64,000 nt of DNA, from assembly GCF_000237925.1 (NCBI RefSeq), contig NC_031497.1, positions 13,872,512 through 13,936,511 of the forward strand. The letters run 5' to 3'. Source of the DNA: Schistosoma mansoni. Lineage: Eukaryota; Platyhelminthes; Trematoda; Strigeidida; Schistosomatidae. Below the pieces are notes generated by a model that did not search any database, was not told where the DNA came from, and was given only the letters and a program-made list of their open reading frames with translations. A program made the translations under genes and the position numbers. Of this stretch, positions 34,001-46,986 are shown in pieces. Every line of letters begins with the position of its first letter. The first letter of the stretch is position 1.

Positions 34001-34752
34001 CCCAGAAATACAGAACAGCATTACCTCAACCAAAATTATCCCCCAAATCTACCCAAACCGGAAAAAATTGTTCCCAAAATGGGAAGATTGGAAAGTTACG
34101 AAGCAACAATCTGTCCAACGTAGGCACTACAGGGTGAAGAGAGCTAAATCAATGTTCTTCGCAATGATTCTGTGGTTTTGCTGCCGCAAAAGACCACTTA
34201 CATATGTGAAAACCTGATATTCGCTCAATCTAACAGACGTTCAGCAACTGAAACACAGAATGACCGCCTCTTGTTAGGCCGTTCAAGGTCGTTGAAACGG
34301 AACGGCGAGCTGCTTTGAAAGGATCTAACTATTTTTAACGTGCCGTTATTTTAGTTCGTTTTCATTGTTTGTCATGGGCGGAGTGCTGCCTGGCATAGTT
34401 TTTAAGTTTTACTTGCAATAGGATTTTTATGGTGAAGGTGAAACTAATTCGAGTTTACAAACATGAGTCAAGGAGGCACTCGGCTCAAGAAATTAGCATT
34501 GATACCATTGGTCAGTTACATCCATCCAGGTTATTAGGAGCCGTACTTTGACAAAATGTTTTGCCTTACAGACATGAATATGTATCATGTGCTAAAGTTC
34601 ATTCTCTGATGCTCAATTATGCCTAAATATAAGTATACCTGTTTTTTTACATCATTACAATGGGAAGTCGCAAGTGCGTTTAAAATGAAAGTAATTTGTG
34701 CTACCAATTTAACAATACTCACAGCAACAACAATGATAAGAATAGTAATTCT
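31061..34752. other. Palindrome spacer, no supported gene
   Basis: AT-rich sequence without a convincing coding exon. Frames at 32117-32365 (minus, Arg-rich) and 33915-34217 (plus) have no family resemblance that I recognise. It contains one short LINE-derived element at 33480-33696. Confidence 0.55.
33480..33696 (-). mobile_element. Short internally deleted RTE derivative (RIME-like)
   Basis: 33480-33540 matches the 3' end of the intron LINE (12850-12915), and 33541-33696 matches its 5' untranslated part (16290-16443), each at about 80% by eye. They are joined directly and all coding sequence is missing. The order and strand fit an element that keeps only the LINE ends, like RIME relative to ingi in trypanosomes. 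It is also truncated at the 5' end by about 300 bases. Confidence 0.75.
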
Positions 34753-37700
34753 AAACCACGTAAAAAGAAAATATATACAGAACCGTCTGGCTCCAAACCT
34801 ATTACAAAAAAGTATTACGATGGCATCACCATACAAACGCATACTTCCTGACACCCCGTTTTACCCTAATGATCGTAGTGGTGGTTATATGAGCACAATT
34901 CGTTCAAACGTCGCACAAGATGGCCACCACGATCGTCATGTAAACTAGTCTAATATTAGATAGACCGCACAGAACCAACGTGTCCCACGGTTACCTCCGA
35001 AAGTCCTGAATATGAAATCTGCAAGATGTAACTTTTCTTATCGCATTCTCAATAGACAAGATGGAGTACTAGGTTAGGCACTATTAACACAACCCAAGCA
35101 AGCAAGTTCCTTTCCTAACTGTCCATCAAGTCAAGTTCAACAAAATAATCCATCTTATCAAACCAATGGTATTTTTGGCCTTCAGAAATCCCTGGTCCAA
35201 CTAGCACTACAGTTTGTTCAATCCCTAGCACATACCATCAGTCAAACATATTAGTCCATAGTTCATTTACTTACCTACTTACGCCTGTTACCTCTCGTGG
35301 AGGAGCATAGGCCGCACATCAGCATTATCCATCCAACTCTGTCCTGGGAAATCCCTTCCAGTTCTTTCCAGTTGTTATTCATCCTTTTCATATCTGCTTC
35401 TTTTTCCCGGTGTGATGTGTTCATTGACCTTCCTCTTTTCCGTTTCCTTTCCGGATTCCAAGTTAGGGATTGCCTCGTGATGCACATTGGTGATTTACTT
35501 AATATATGTCTTTTCCACTTCCAACGTCTTTTCCTAATTTCCTCCTCAGCTCGAAGCTGGTTTGTCTTCTCCCATAGAACGCTGTTGCCGATAGTATCCG
35601 GCCAGTGAACGTTAGGTATTTTGCGTAAACAACTGTTTATAAATACTTGTACCTTCTTGACGATGAATAGAGTAGTTCTCCACGTTTCAGCTCCGTACAC
35701 TAGGACTGTCTTGATGTTGGTATTGAAGATTCTCACCTTGAAGTTAGCTAAGAGCTGTTTTGAGTTCCGTGTGTTCTTGAATTGTAAAATTGCTGTCCTT
35801 GCTTTGCCAATCCTCGCCTTTACATCTGCATCCGATCCCCCTTGTTCATCAATCATGCTGCTAACCAGCTACGTGAATGTTTACACATCTTCCAGAGTTT
35901 CGCCATCAAGTGTGATTGGGTTGGTGTTCTTCGTGTTGAGAATCTTGATTTATCCTTTGTGTATGTTGAGGCCTATTGATGCAGAGGCTGCTGCTACATT
36001 TGTTGTCTTCGTCTGTATTTGTTCGTGCGTATGAGATAGGAGGGCTAGGTCATCTGCGAAGTTCAAATCGTCAAATTAATTCTGAGATGTCCATTGTATT
36101 CCGTGATTTCCCTCAGATTTCGAAGTCTTCATTATCCAGTAAATCACCAGAAGAGTAAAGAGGAGAGTAGACAGCTTTGTCTGACTCTAGTCCTTACTGG
36201 AAATGCATATGTTAGCTGTCCTCCGTGCACTACTTTGCACTGTAGTCCATCGTATGCGTTCTGGATAATGTTGACAGTCTTCTGAGGAACTACATAGTGT
36301 CTAATAATTTTCCATTATGCTCTCCTGTCCACACTGTCAAACGCCTACTCACAGCCAATGAAAATGACGTATATTGACGAGTTCCACTAAAATGATTGTT
36401 CCACGATGATCCGTGGATTTGCGATTTCGTCTGTGCACGACCGATCCTTGCGGAATCTAGCCTGTTGATCTAGAAGTCGGGTGTCTACTGCGTCTTTCAT
36501 CCGGTGCAGCAACACTCTGTTGAAAACGTTTCCTGGTACTGATAACAAACTGATGCCTCTGTAATTTTCACATCTATTCAGATCTTCTTTCTTTGGTATC
36601 TTGATGAGATATCCTTCTTTTCAGTCCGTTGGCACTTGTTCCTCTTCCCAAATCTCCTTGAATAGAACGTGAAGCACGTTTGCTATATCTCCCTGCCAGC
36701 TTCTTCGTGGTGTTATATGGTTGTTTCATTTTCCCTTCTCTTGCACCTTTTTCCGCCGTCGTTGCTAGTTCTCCCATGTACTTATGCTTGTCGGCTTAAA
36801 TGCTCTTCTTCACTTCCTTGTTTGCTTCTGCGTAGGCTGCTTATGCTTTGATTTTCTCTGCATGTGTTCGACTGTTGTTAATTGCTATGTTTTGTTCTTT
36901 CCCTTCTTGAATCTTGTCCAGGGTTCCCATACAGATCCATTTCTTTACGATGAGGCTTCTTAGGACCCAAAACCTCCTGACACGTTGAAGTTAGTGCTTC
37001 TTTGATCCCCTATCCAGTTGTCCTCCATCGTAGTTTCTTGTTCTTTCAGTAGATCCCGTAGAGATTGGAACCTGTTGTTGAGAGTTACCTTGAATTCGTT
37101 TATTTTGTTAGTAGCTCAAAGGAAGGCTGTATAGAACCTTTGTATTGCTGTTCCCCCAGTTGTCCAGTGTTTCTTTAGCTTCAGTTTGATCTTGGCCACA
37201 ACCAGCTAGTGGTGGTCTGAAGCTATGTCAACTCCTCTCCCGGTTCTCACATCTTTCATTGTCCTTCGGAATTTTTTGTTGATACGAATATGATCTATCT
37301 GGTTCTCTGCGGTGTGGTCCGGCGAGATCCATGTAGCTCTGTGTATGCGTTTGTGTGCAAATATTGTGTCACCTATAACCAATTTATCGAATGCATATAG
37401 ATTTGCAAATCTCTCGTCATTCTCGCTCCTTTATCCCAGTCAGTCGATGTCGTCCCATTATATCTCCATATCTTATGTTGTCCAGTCCGACTTTGGCATT
37501 TAGATCTCCCATCAGGATGGTCAGGTCCTTTCTTGGACACTTCGCTATGATTGATTGCAGTCCCGAGTAAAACTGATCTTTATTACCGTCGTTGCTATCA
37601 TTGGTGGGTGCATAACATTAGATAACATTCATTGTAATCTCCTCCTTCTTTGTTTTTAATGATGCTTTGATTATCCTGAATCCATGAGATTCCCATCCTA

Positions 37701-38311
37701 CAAGTGCATTTCGTGCTTCTTCGGACAGCATTAGAGCAACTTCCGGAGTGTGTGGAGCATATTCCTCTTTATGGTCGAAGTACAGCAGCATCACTCCCTT
37801 ACCTAGCCTTTGTTGTCCAGCTTGTGTTCAATGGATTTCACTGATACCGAGTATTTTCCTCTTTATGGTCGAAGTACAGCAGCATCACTCCCTTACCTAG
37901 CCTTTGTTGTCCAGCTTGTGTCCAATGGATTTCACTGTTGATTGTTGCTCGGGTCGTTAGAAGGTGCATCGGCCGCGTGATTTCCGAAGGATTTCGGCTT
38001 TTATCCTGAGGCGTCATAATTATTCCTTCAACTTGAAAGTCAGAGTTCAAATGGTTTGAATTATTTTTTCTGGTTAGCGTTTTTTTGGCGAGTTATTTTT
38101 TCTGCGGGATGGAGCCGCTAACCCCATGCCCAACCCTCCATTGTGTGTGCCTGAGAGCAGCAGTAACTCTAGAAGAGCTACAGGCGGACTTATTCCATAG
38201 TTCATGCAAATCTAAAACACATGCCATCGATAGGGAAACTCTCGTTTTTTCACACCTCATACACCATTTTCAAACTTATTACTTATCAATACACTACAAT
38301 TCTGAACAACA
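34753..38311. repeat. Palindrome, right arm
   Basis: Inverted copy of 26586-30053. It differs by scattered bases and by a local tandem duplication of about 90 bp near 37.76-37.94 kb that the left arm lacks. Confidence 0.9.
35267..38193 (-). mobile_element. RTE-clade LINE nested in CR1, right arm copy
   Basis: The mirror of 26704-29540, with the same 12-bp target duplication at 35255-35266 and 38194-38205. It is about 90 bp longer because of the tandem duplication near 37.8 kb in its endonuclease part. Confidence 0.82.
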
Positions 38312-39040
38312 TTTCAGCTTTGAGAACTTCAGCTTTCCTAACCAAGCCTTCTTTCATACTTATCACTGAAACATGATTCTAATCAGCAGTATCTGATTCA
38401 GAATTAAATATCCAGAACTATAGACTTTATCGCTATGACAGAGAAATTAAGCGAGGAGGTGGTTGTCTTATATGTGCTTTGGATACCCTAACAACTTATA
38501 AAGTTGAAGACAGTGTCCTGAATACTTTACCGAAATCGGTCTAGATATCAATCAACACCCCGAATCACAGTCTACTCCTGGAATGTATATACAGGGCCCC
38601 AGATAGTTCGGATGGTGTGAATGATCTTATTACTAATGCATTTATACATGCATCTGCTACAAACTACAATGGTGAGGTTACTACAGGAGATTTCAATTAC
38701 CCTGGAACAAACTGGAATACCGGTAGTTGTCAGTCACGTAGTGACGAATTCTCGGCAACTATTAAGATTCACTGCTGGTCATAGTGGGTTCATACCCTAA
38801 CAAGGCGTGATAATCTACTTCATCTAGTATTTAGTAGAGAAGTCATCCCACTATCGGAACAAGTATATAATGAATCTGAAAGCGGTGACCATAAAATAGT
38901 GCTCTGTGCTCTACCTATCCATCCCTCTTAAAACTGGCCCATGCGAAAAATCCGTCAATACGGAGACTATAAGCATGCTAACTTGGACCTCTTGCGCTCA
39001 CTGATCAAACTCTCAGACTGGGATGAATTCTTCTCACGTA

Positions 39041-41742
39041 ATAGTGTCCCAGATGCCATCAACGCACTCAATCTGATCGTTAACGTTTGCCTAGATTTCT
39101 GTGCACTCCTTAAAACGTACAGGTTTTGTAAACCTTAAGAATTGAAAATACCAGCCAATTATCTTAATAAACTAAGACGCCTACAGAAACGTTATTTTAA
39201 GTCAAATGATTTCACAGCAGTTTCATAAACAACAATAGATTCTGAGGAAATGAAGAGTAGCAAATGTTAAAAGCTATTATGAGGAGCAGTTAGCACTTAA
39301 TTCTAGCTCAGAAGTACAAAACTTTATTAACCTTTACAATAAACGCGTTAAAGCAACTCAAAATATTGAAATATCGTGCATCCTGCATAATGGCACTTCT
39401 ATATACGACTTTTAAACTATAGCAGACCTTTTTAGTGGTTTTTGTGAGTGGTAAAGAATTCCTAAATCACCCTGTTTCGAGAGTCATGAGCGTGACCAGT
39501 AACTTGGCAAAACCTATCTTCACATTCTTGAAAATTAATAAGGTTATAAATACCCGTAAGGTTTCGAGAGGTCACGGAGCAGACGGGATTTCATCATTTC
39601 TCTACAAATTTGGTGATCCATATATTCCAACTCTTTTTCTAAAGTTACTTACTCTCTCTATAGAATCAGGTGCTTACCCTTGCTATTAAAAACCGCATAT
39701 ATTATGCCATAATACAAGTCTGGAGATAAGACTGTCATGAACCAATCGCTCTACAGATCCTCACAGTCTTGTTTACAATTTATAAGGTCTGGAAAACAAC
39801 GTATTGGCAGTGAGTGTAAATTACCAACTCCAACTTTTTGAATCTTCGAAAATGCACTAATAATCGTGTGGTCACTAAACTGTCAAGTAAAAAAATATGA
39901 ACGTAGAAACGATAATTTACACGAATCTATGTACTTGGTCTTCAGATGCAATGTCATAACATCGGCAAGAAGAACTAGTGATTCGAACTTCTATCTACGT
40001 CAAATTTTCATTATTTGTGCCAGCCTTTTACGAAATGGACACGTTATCTTAACCTTCTCAACCTTAGTTACATTGGTGGTTACGATTTCAGTCGATGTTA
40101 ACTATACTCTTTGTAAATGCTGTTGTCTCATACGGCAAATCGCGGATCGACTTCCTTATTACACGGAGGTCATTTAACTCAGTTTCCGGTTTATTTACAT
40201 GCAATACGGGTTTGAAAAATATCTGAAAGACCTCTGAAGTTCCCCACGAACCCCACCACATTCTTCGTATACGTTTGTTTCTACACATTCAACTGTCACG
40301 CAAATAATACCCAAGTTAACGTTCAGTGAAACTGTTAGTATACGTAAGAACGATGCCACATCAATGTGACATTATGACACATCCGAACTATTTTAGCTGT
40401 TCAACTTCGACGTCATACTTCATTTTACGAAGTACTGTTTCCTCGTGGCTGTTATCTAACAGATGATTTTGGTACATCAATGGACTGTTCAACTACTCGA
40501 CGATTCAAAACCTGTCCAGTTCAATCTGTGGTCTGACAACACTATCATTCGCGCGAATCATCAGCTTGCGCACTCAAGCGAATCTCCTGCAAACTGAAAA
40601 TAACATTGCCGCCTCTGTCTCAACACTGACAGCATTTTTCACTTATACCATTGACGTGCGTCCAGAGTGAGAGTCTTGATTTCTTATGTTCCTTTCTATA
40701 TTTTTCGGTTCACTTATCGATAAAACATGCAGTGCTCACCGATTATCATCCTTTAGAGACTTCATCGTGCCACCTTTGCTCTCGATCTGTAGTCTTCGAC
40801 CCTTACTGATGGTAACAGAAGTCACCGGTTTTTCAAACTCTGACTACAAGTTGATTAATAGCTTCACACACTCAAATCACGGTTATACTTCCATACTTAC
40901 AGTTAGTCTCTTGAATATAGATATAACTGAAATCCGATACTTACAAACAGAAGCTGTCAGTGACACTGTCTGACTTTATACTTTAGACCATTGATAGTAT
41001 AAACATCGACATCGATTAATAATGCACTTATTCTACTATCACCGTAGCACCATTAGGCTTGCGGCGAACTTAACGTTTCTCATCTAGTAAAATCATTCAC
41101 TTGTGAGAGATATTTATATCAACGCCACCTGATAGAACTTTTCTTTGGTTAATCGCTTTACATTCGACCAATGTCCTACAAACATATTATTAATGGCTGT
41201 TTGTCGGTCAGTTTCTGCCGCCTCCATCCCACTTGTCTTACAGCTCGGCGACACCCGGAGGATTTGTATTGATCGTTTGGCAACCTCCGGCTCGCGACTA
41301 CTCACGACATGTTTGGTATCGATTCAAACAACTGTTGAATCTGGTGGTGGAGTGTTGTGAGGCCAGTGAAATGTCACTGAACCTTAACCAAATCATCCGG
41401 CAGTTGAGTCACCGAATATTGAGCAGATCGTCGATCCCTTTCAATGTCAGGGACAAATGATGCGCATCAGTTGATCTTATGCCATGAACTGGCGTATGCG
41501 ACTGTAGTCTCACTATCTGCTCTGTACTTAGTCTTACTAATATATTTCCGGAGTAACGCCCTGTATTTTATACGGTCTTCAAGGCAAGCATAGTACTTTG
41601 ATACGACGAAGAAATAAACCACGTTGGGTGCTGACCACGGGATGTAACTTCAAAGTCAGCTGGTTCGTCAGACCATTCCCGTCCAACTCGAGTGGGCCCC
41701 CAGTCATTCCACACAGATCATCAACCCTGATGATTTACACAT
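39041..41742 (+). repeat. 2.7-kb direct repeat, first copy
   Basis: Matches 50269-52970 at offset 11228 with only about three differences noticed. The first 0.7 kb is CR1 reverse-transcriptase sequence; the rest (39736-41742) has no recognised content. Confidence 0.88.
39736..41742. other. Unassigned repeat sequence
   Basis: The GC content is a little higher than in the surroundings, and the frames are short (39866-40177, 40686-40973, 41145-41460). They match nothing I recognise. It occurs twice in the window, so it is probably part of a mobile element rather than a host gene. Confidence 0.4.
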
Positions 41743-41784
41743 ATGTGTTAGTGAAGCAATGTTGAATTTTTATCAATCCCTAAT

Positions 41785-42333
41785 CTGTACTGCTGGTCAC
41801 AGTGGGTTCGTACCCCAACAAGGGGTGATAATACACTTGATCTAATATTTAGTATAGATATCATTCCCCTATCTGTACAAGTATACAACGAGTTTGAAAG
41901 CAGTGATCATAAGATAGTAGCTTGTGCTCTCCCCATCCATCCCTCCTACAACCGACCAATTCAAAGAACCTGCAATTATAGAGACTATAAGCATGTTCCG
42001 TGCTCTTTGCTTTAATCTTACTTTCCCTAGTTGTAGATGTTTATCAATAACTCGCTCTGGCACTAGAAATAACCTTACAGAACAACGTTCATAAATCGTC
42101 AGGCTATCCACTTAAGAAAAAATGACAAGTTCCCTGGTGTTGCACTGGCTTGCCGTGATATGTGCCATATATAAACTACTTATCAATTACTAAACCAGCA
42201 AACATAAAACTTTCTTCTATTTCATGTTTGTTCTCCACATTAAATGTTGCTTTTTATATCAACCTGATCATGCCTGTAAACTGGTGTGAATTCTGTAAAT
42301 ATTATTTTCAGAATATATTATTATTATCTATGC
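41785..42333 (+). mobile_element. Internally deleted CR1 derivative
   Basis: 41785-41995 matches the end of the CR1 endonuclease. It is joined at about 41996 straight to the CR1 3' UTR (as at 49917-50268), ending in an (ATT)n tail. The whole reverse transcriptase is missing. Confidence 0.72.
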
Positions 42334-43580
42334 CAACCCGCTGGTGTGATCCTGTTGTCGCCATCGGAGTAGACGGTGGACGAGGTGTCTATTGAGGCGA
42401 CTTAGAACGGCAGCACGTGTTACAATTCTTGCGAAATCGCACTACATCTTCATGTACGGATGGCCATCAAAAGTGCTGGCGGACAGCGTGTTCAGTCCTT
42501 CGTTCTCCTGCATGACCAAGTTCGCGATGCACCTGTTCCACAATGCTCTCGACTTTTATTCGCGGTACTATCAGTAGGGGTTATCTCGCTTCGTTAATTA
42601 GGAATAACGTGTCTCCATATAACTTTAGGTTGCTCCATTCGGTACAAATAAGACGAGTTATTAGGGATTAATCTATTAACTCTTTCATGGATGGCTTATT
42701 GTTTCCATGTAACTGTCTTTGCTATATAATCTGCATATCTGGATCTGCTGCTTGGAAAGCAGGTCAATCAGTCCCCGTGTCTGTACTAAGAACTGTGGTC
42801 TGAGGTATGCGGGAAAGGGCATCTGCGTTTGTATGTCGGCTTCCTAGTCGATACTCGCATGTGAAATCGAACTATTGTAATCGTTCCTGCCAGCGTGCCA
42901 CTTGTCCTTCTGATTCACTGAAGGAGCGGAGCCATTGTAATGCATGGTGGTCTGTGAGCACAGGCAAGGGTTTGCCCAGTAAATAATGGGGGAAGTGTTG
43001 TGACAATTTTACTAATGTTACAATCTTTCGACGTGTTGTGGAATATCTTGCTTCACTCTTATCCAGTCGACGACTAGCGTACGCGATGACTCTTTCCTGT
43101 CCATCTCGAACTACTTGTGATAAAACTCCTTCAATAGTCGAGGAACTAGCATCTGTATCAAGTACAAACTTGCCTCCGTCTGCTGAAGTATCTGGGACGG
43201 CCAATATAGGTGGGGAAGTCAACCTTGCCCTCAAAGCATCAAACGCCTGTTGGCACTCTCCGGTCCATAAAAATTTTCTTTATTGTGTGTCAATCGGTGC
43301 AAAGGTGCTGCTATTGATGCGAAATCGTGAACAAAGCGCCTGTAATAAGAAGCTAGGCCAAGAAAACTACGAACGTATTCGGGTGATTTGGGCTGCGGCC
43401 AATTAACGATGGCACGTGTCTTTTCTTTATCTGTGCCTACCCCATCTGCAGTGATACGATGTCCAAACAAGACTACTTCTTTCTGCAGCAAGCGACCTTT
43501 CGACGGATTTAATTTTAAATAGTGTCGTTTAAGGCGATGGAAAACTTCTTTCAGATTAGTAGTATGTTGCTCGGGTGCTC
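42334..43580 (-). mobile_element. Gypsy LTR retrotransposon fossil: RT and RNase H part
   Basis: Fossil of a Gypsy-family element. The pol region is recognisable: the end of reverse transcriptase (LGLASYYRRFV near 43.36 kb) and RNase H (YASRRLDKSEARYSTTRR near 43.06 kb). No LTR was found. It is broken, with a few breaks visible, and it is bounded by CR1 LINE sequence on both sides. Confidence 0.82.
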
Positions 43581-44094
43581 TATAATAATATTCTGGAAAT
43601 AATAATTGCGAAATTCACACCAGTTTACAGGCATGATCAATTTGATATAAATAGCAACATTTGTTGTAGAGAACAAAAATGTGATATAAAATTGTTTAAT
43701 GTTTGCTGGTACAGTAATTGTTAAGTAGTTTATTTATGACATGTCTCACGACAACCAAATTCATCGGCAGGGAACTTTAAATTTTTTCTTAGGTAGATAG
43801 CCTGATGATTTATAAACGGTGTTCTTTAAGTTTATTTCCAGTGCCAAGACGAATTATTGATAAACATCTACAACTAGAGAAAGTAAGATTAAAGCAAAGA
43901 GTACGGAACAAGAAAACAATGATTGCCAAAATATGTCTGTCAGGTTTAGCACTATTCATGTTAGATATTATTCAAAGGAGTTAAGGTTGTTGGGGACACT
44001 GTCAATGTAAAGTGACAGCAGGTAAGTGGTTAACCATTTGAAGTTCCTATAATCTTACTTGTGGAGTAAGATACACTTGCAGGCGCTAGAACAT

Positions 44095-46068
44095 TTAATG
44101 TATTTTTAGGGGAGCAGTATGCATCAATGCAGCGAACAAACAATGGAAGAGATTTAACGTACGGATAGTTTGAGGTAAATTATTCCAGAGCCTAGAAAAC
44201 TTACAGGCAAAGTAATTCATATAGAGAGAAGATCTAGAATATGTTTGTTTCGCTAAAGACAAGGAGTTACGAATGTCGTAATGTGGGGCTTTAGCATATT
44301 GAATCGCCTGGCTGGATGTGAAGGATAGTTCGTTAAGTGTTTTGAAGAAGAAGAAGATAAGATTAAGTTTGAGTCTCCTCTTCCATAAAGGGTCAAGCCC
44401 TAGTTTACTACACCTCGAATTATATGTCAAGACACTATCAGTCCCAAGAGTACGAAGTGTAAATCGTCTCTGTACTGATTCCAGTCTTAATTTATCCTTT
44501 ATGCGCGTGCTACTAAGGAGAAACGCGCAGTATTCGAGGAGTGGTCGAACACAGACTTTGTACATTAATATACGGGATTCACTGTTATGAAGGTTTCGAG
44601 TTATGTATCCTATAAGGCGTTGAGACTTGGACGTTTGTTTCATTATCTGTTCAGTAAACGACAAGTCGTCGGAGTACCTAAGTCCTAGATCTACTACTGT
44701 GTGTAACCTAGATAACATTTCACCATTTATGGTAAGATCGAGGTTGAGTGATGTATCACCGAAGCATAACCAACCACATTTAGCTGTATTAAGCTCCAGT
44801 TGCCATTTCGAGCACCACTGTGCTACATTGTTAAGCTCCGAGCTGATACAATTTTGAATATTGCTCAGCTCATGTGGAGAAAATGAATACACCACCTTAA
44901 GATCATCTGCAAACAAAAGGGACTTACCCACACTAAAACACTCACAAATATCATTAATGAAAACTAAAAAGAGCAAAGGACCTAAGACACTACCCTGAAT
45001 TACCCCACTTCTAACAGGGACTTCATTCGACAATGAAGAGTTGATTTTAACTATTTGATGTCGATTGCTGAGGAAGGAATCAAACCAGGCTAGTAACGGG
45101 TTTTGGACCCCATGAGATGCGAGTTTACCTATGAGAAGTTGGTGGTTGACCATGTCGAAGGCCTTAGAAATGTCCAGGTATAGCACTAATACTAGATATC
45201 CTTGGCTACGAAGCGAATAGACTAAATTAAAGAAGTCAAAATGACATGTCATACAGGATCGATTTTTAAGAAATCCATGTTGCGAATCATCAATAAATTG
45301 TTCAGTCAATAAACAGTCGGATAGTTCGTCACTAATAATTTTTTCCATAATCCTAGAGATAACTGGAGTAATATTTATTGGCCGATAGTTGTTCATGTCA
45401 GTGTTATCTCCGGACTTATAACGTGGTATGATGTACGCGGTTTTCCAACGGTCAGGATAAGAGCCGGATTCCATAGAGAGAGTAAACAGCTGAAGGAGAA
45501 GAAGTTGGATATCTGGACCACCATATTTGTAGAGAAATGATGAAATCCCGTCTGCACCGTGACCTTTCGAAACCTTGAGCTTATTTATAACCTTACTAAT
45601 TTTCAGACATGTGAAGGAGATAGATTTAATTGAGTGACCAGTCATACATATAACTCTAGAAACAGAGCCATTTAAGGATTCTTTGCCATTTGCAAAATTA
45701 CCACTGAAAAGGTCTGCTATAGTTTTTGGATCATATATAAAACTATTATTATGCAGGATGCATGGTATATCAACATTTTGAGTTGATTTAGCACGTTTAT
45801 TGTAAAGGTGGATTAGGTTTTGCACTTTTGAGCTAGTACGTAGTGCTAATAGCTCTTCATTAATGGCTTTTAACCTATGTTTCTCTCTAATTTGGTTAAA
45901 AATTATTGTTATTTGTGTGACTGCCGTGAAGTCGTTAGATTTAAAATAACGTTTCTTTAGGCGTCTAAGTTTATTACGATATTTAGCTGGTATATATAAT
46001 TCGTAAGGTTTACTAATCTTGTAAGTCTTAATTGGTGCACAGGAGTCTAGACAAGAGTTAACAATCAA
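44095..46068 (-). CDS. CR1 reverse transcriptase
   Basis: 657 residues, open throughout. Motifs in order: HGADGISSFLYKYG near residue 170, NYRPINITPVISRIMEK near 230, LYLDISKAFDMVNH near 295, SGVIQGSVLGPLLF near 350, catalytic LLFADDLKVVY near 385, and the C-terminal WNNLPQTIR motif shared by CR1 and Jockey elements. The catalytic Asp residues are present. This is the best preserved frame in the transposon block, pointing to recent activity of the family. Confidence 0.9.
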   Translation of the reverse strand: MIVNSCLDSCAPIKTYKISKPYELYIPAKYRNKLRRLKKRYFKSNDFTAVTQITIIFNQIREKHRLKAINEELLALRTSSKVQNLIHLYNKRAKSTQNVDIPCILHNNSFIYDPKTIADLFSGNFANGKESLNGSVSRVICMTGHSIKSISFTCLKISKVINKLKVSKGHGADGISSFLYKYGGPDIQLLLLQLFTLSMESGSYPDRWKTAYIIPRYKSGDNTDMNNYRPINITPVISRIMEKIISDELSDCLLTEQFIDDSQHGFLKNRSCMTCHFDFFNLVYSLRSQGYLVLVLYLDISKAFDMVNHQLLIGKLASHGVQNPLLAWFDSFLSNRHQIVKINSSLSNEVPVRSGVIQGSVLGPLLFLVFINDICECFSVGKSLLFADDLKVVYSFSPHELSNIQNCISSELNNVAQWCSKWQLELNTAKCGWLCFGDTSLNLDLTINGEMLSRLHTVVDLGLRYSDDLSFTEQIMKQTSKSQRLIGYITRNLHNSESRILMYKVCVRPLLEYCAFLLSSTRIKDKLRLESVQRRFTLRTLGTDSVLTYNSRCSKLGLDPLWKRRLKLNLIFFFFKTLNELSFTSSQAIQYAKAPHYDIRNSLSLAKQTYSRSSLYMNYFACKFSRLWNNLPQTIRTLNLFHCLFAALMHTAPLKIH

Positions 46069-46177
46069 ATAGAATATGTTGATGGCATCTGTCAGACTAT
46101 TACATGGGAAGAATTCATCTCAGTCTGACAGTTTGATCAGTGAGCGCAAGAGGTCCCAGTCTGCATGCTTATAGTCT

Positions 46178-46986
46178 CTATAATCCAGGATAATTGAAAT
46201 CGTCAGTGATAATCTTAGCACTGACGTTTAGAGTAGATGCATGTATAAATGCATTGATAATAAGATCATTCAAATTATCAGTACTATCAGGAGCTCTATA
46301 TATACAACCTAGGAGTAGACTATGATTCAGGATACTGATTGATATCCAGATCGATTCTGGTAAACTATTCAAGATACTATCTTCAACTTTGTTTGTTGTT
46401 AAGGTATCCAAAGCAAATATAAGACAACCGCCTCCTCGCTTAGTTTCTCTGTCACAACGATAGAGTCGATAGTTTTGGATATTTAATTCGGAATCGGCCA
46501 CTGCTGGACAACATCACGTTTCAGTGATAAGTATAAAAGAAGGCTTGGCTAGAAAGGCTAAGGTTCTCAAGGCTGAAATTTTGTTCAGAAGTGAACGTGC
46601 GTTAATAAGTAATAAGTTTAAAAAGGGAGTGTGTAGTGTAAAGAAACCGAGAGCATCCTTATCGAAGGTATGAGTTCTAGCTATGCCTGGACTATGGTTC
46701 AATGTGTTTGCCGGATCGCATGGGCTATAACATGAGCGAATTGTAGTGCTAGTGAAACAAGGGATCTCTGAAAGCCGAAAAAAAAATCCTTATTTTGGTA
46801 AGGTTGAATAATTTGTTGTACTTGTTTTGGTGGACAATTAAGACAGGTGCCTGTATGTTGGGGTTGCGTTGATGGTGCATAAAATAGTATACCATCTTCC
46901 CCACTGCAAGAGTGATGATAAGAGTTACATCTTGCAGGTTTCTTATTTATAACATTTGGGGAAAACCATGCGGTACGTTGGTTCAT
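46178..46986 (-). pseudogene. CR1 endonuclease, broken
   Basis: Three pieces in different frames (46699-46986, 46514-46702 and 46178-46501) carry the front half of an APE-type endonuclease (LLINARSLLNKISALR; LLGCIYRAPDS; ITDDFNYPG). After DFNYPG about 230 bases present in the 38.7-kb copy are missing, and the reverse transcriptase region follows. Confidence 0.78.

Larger units (their letters stand above)
34753..39735 (+). mobile_element. CR1-clade LINE, right, interrupted by an RTE LINE
   Basis: Starts within ORF1 (a piece at 34760-34948 with SPYKRILPDTPFYPNDRSGG). It continues through endonuclease pieces after the nested element (38206 onward; GDFNYPGTNWNTG near 38.69 kb, SGDHKIVLCALP near 38.88 kb) and into the front of the reverse transcriptase (HGADGISSFLYKFG near 39.58 kb). 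The rest of the RT is absent. Stops are frequent, so it is an old copy. The nested RTE is at 35267-38193. Confidence 0.78.
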
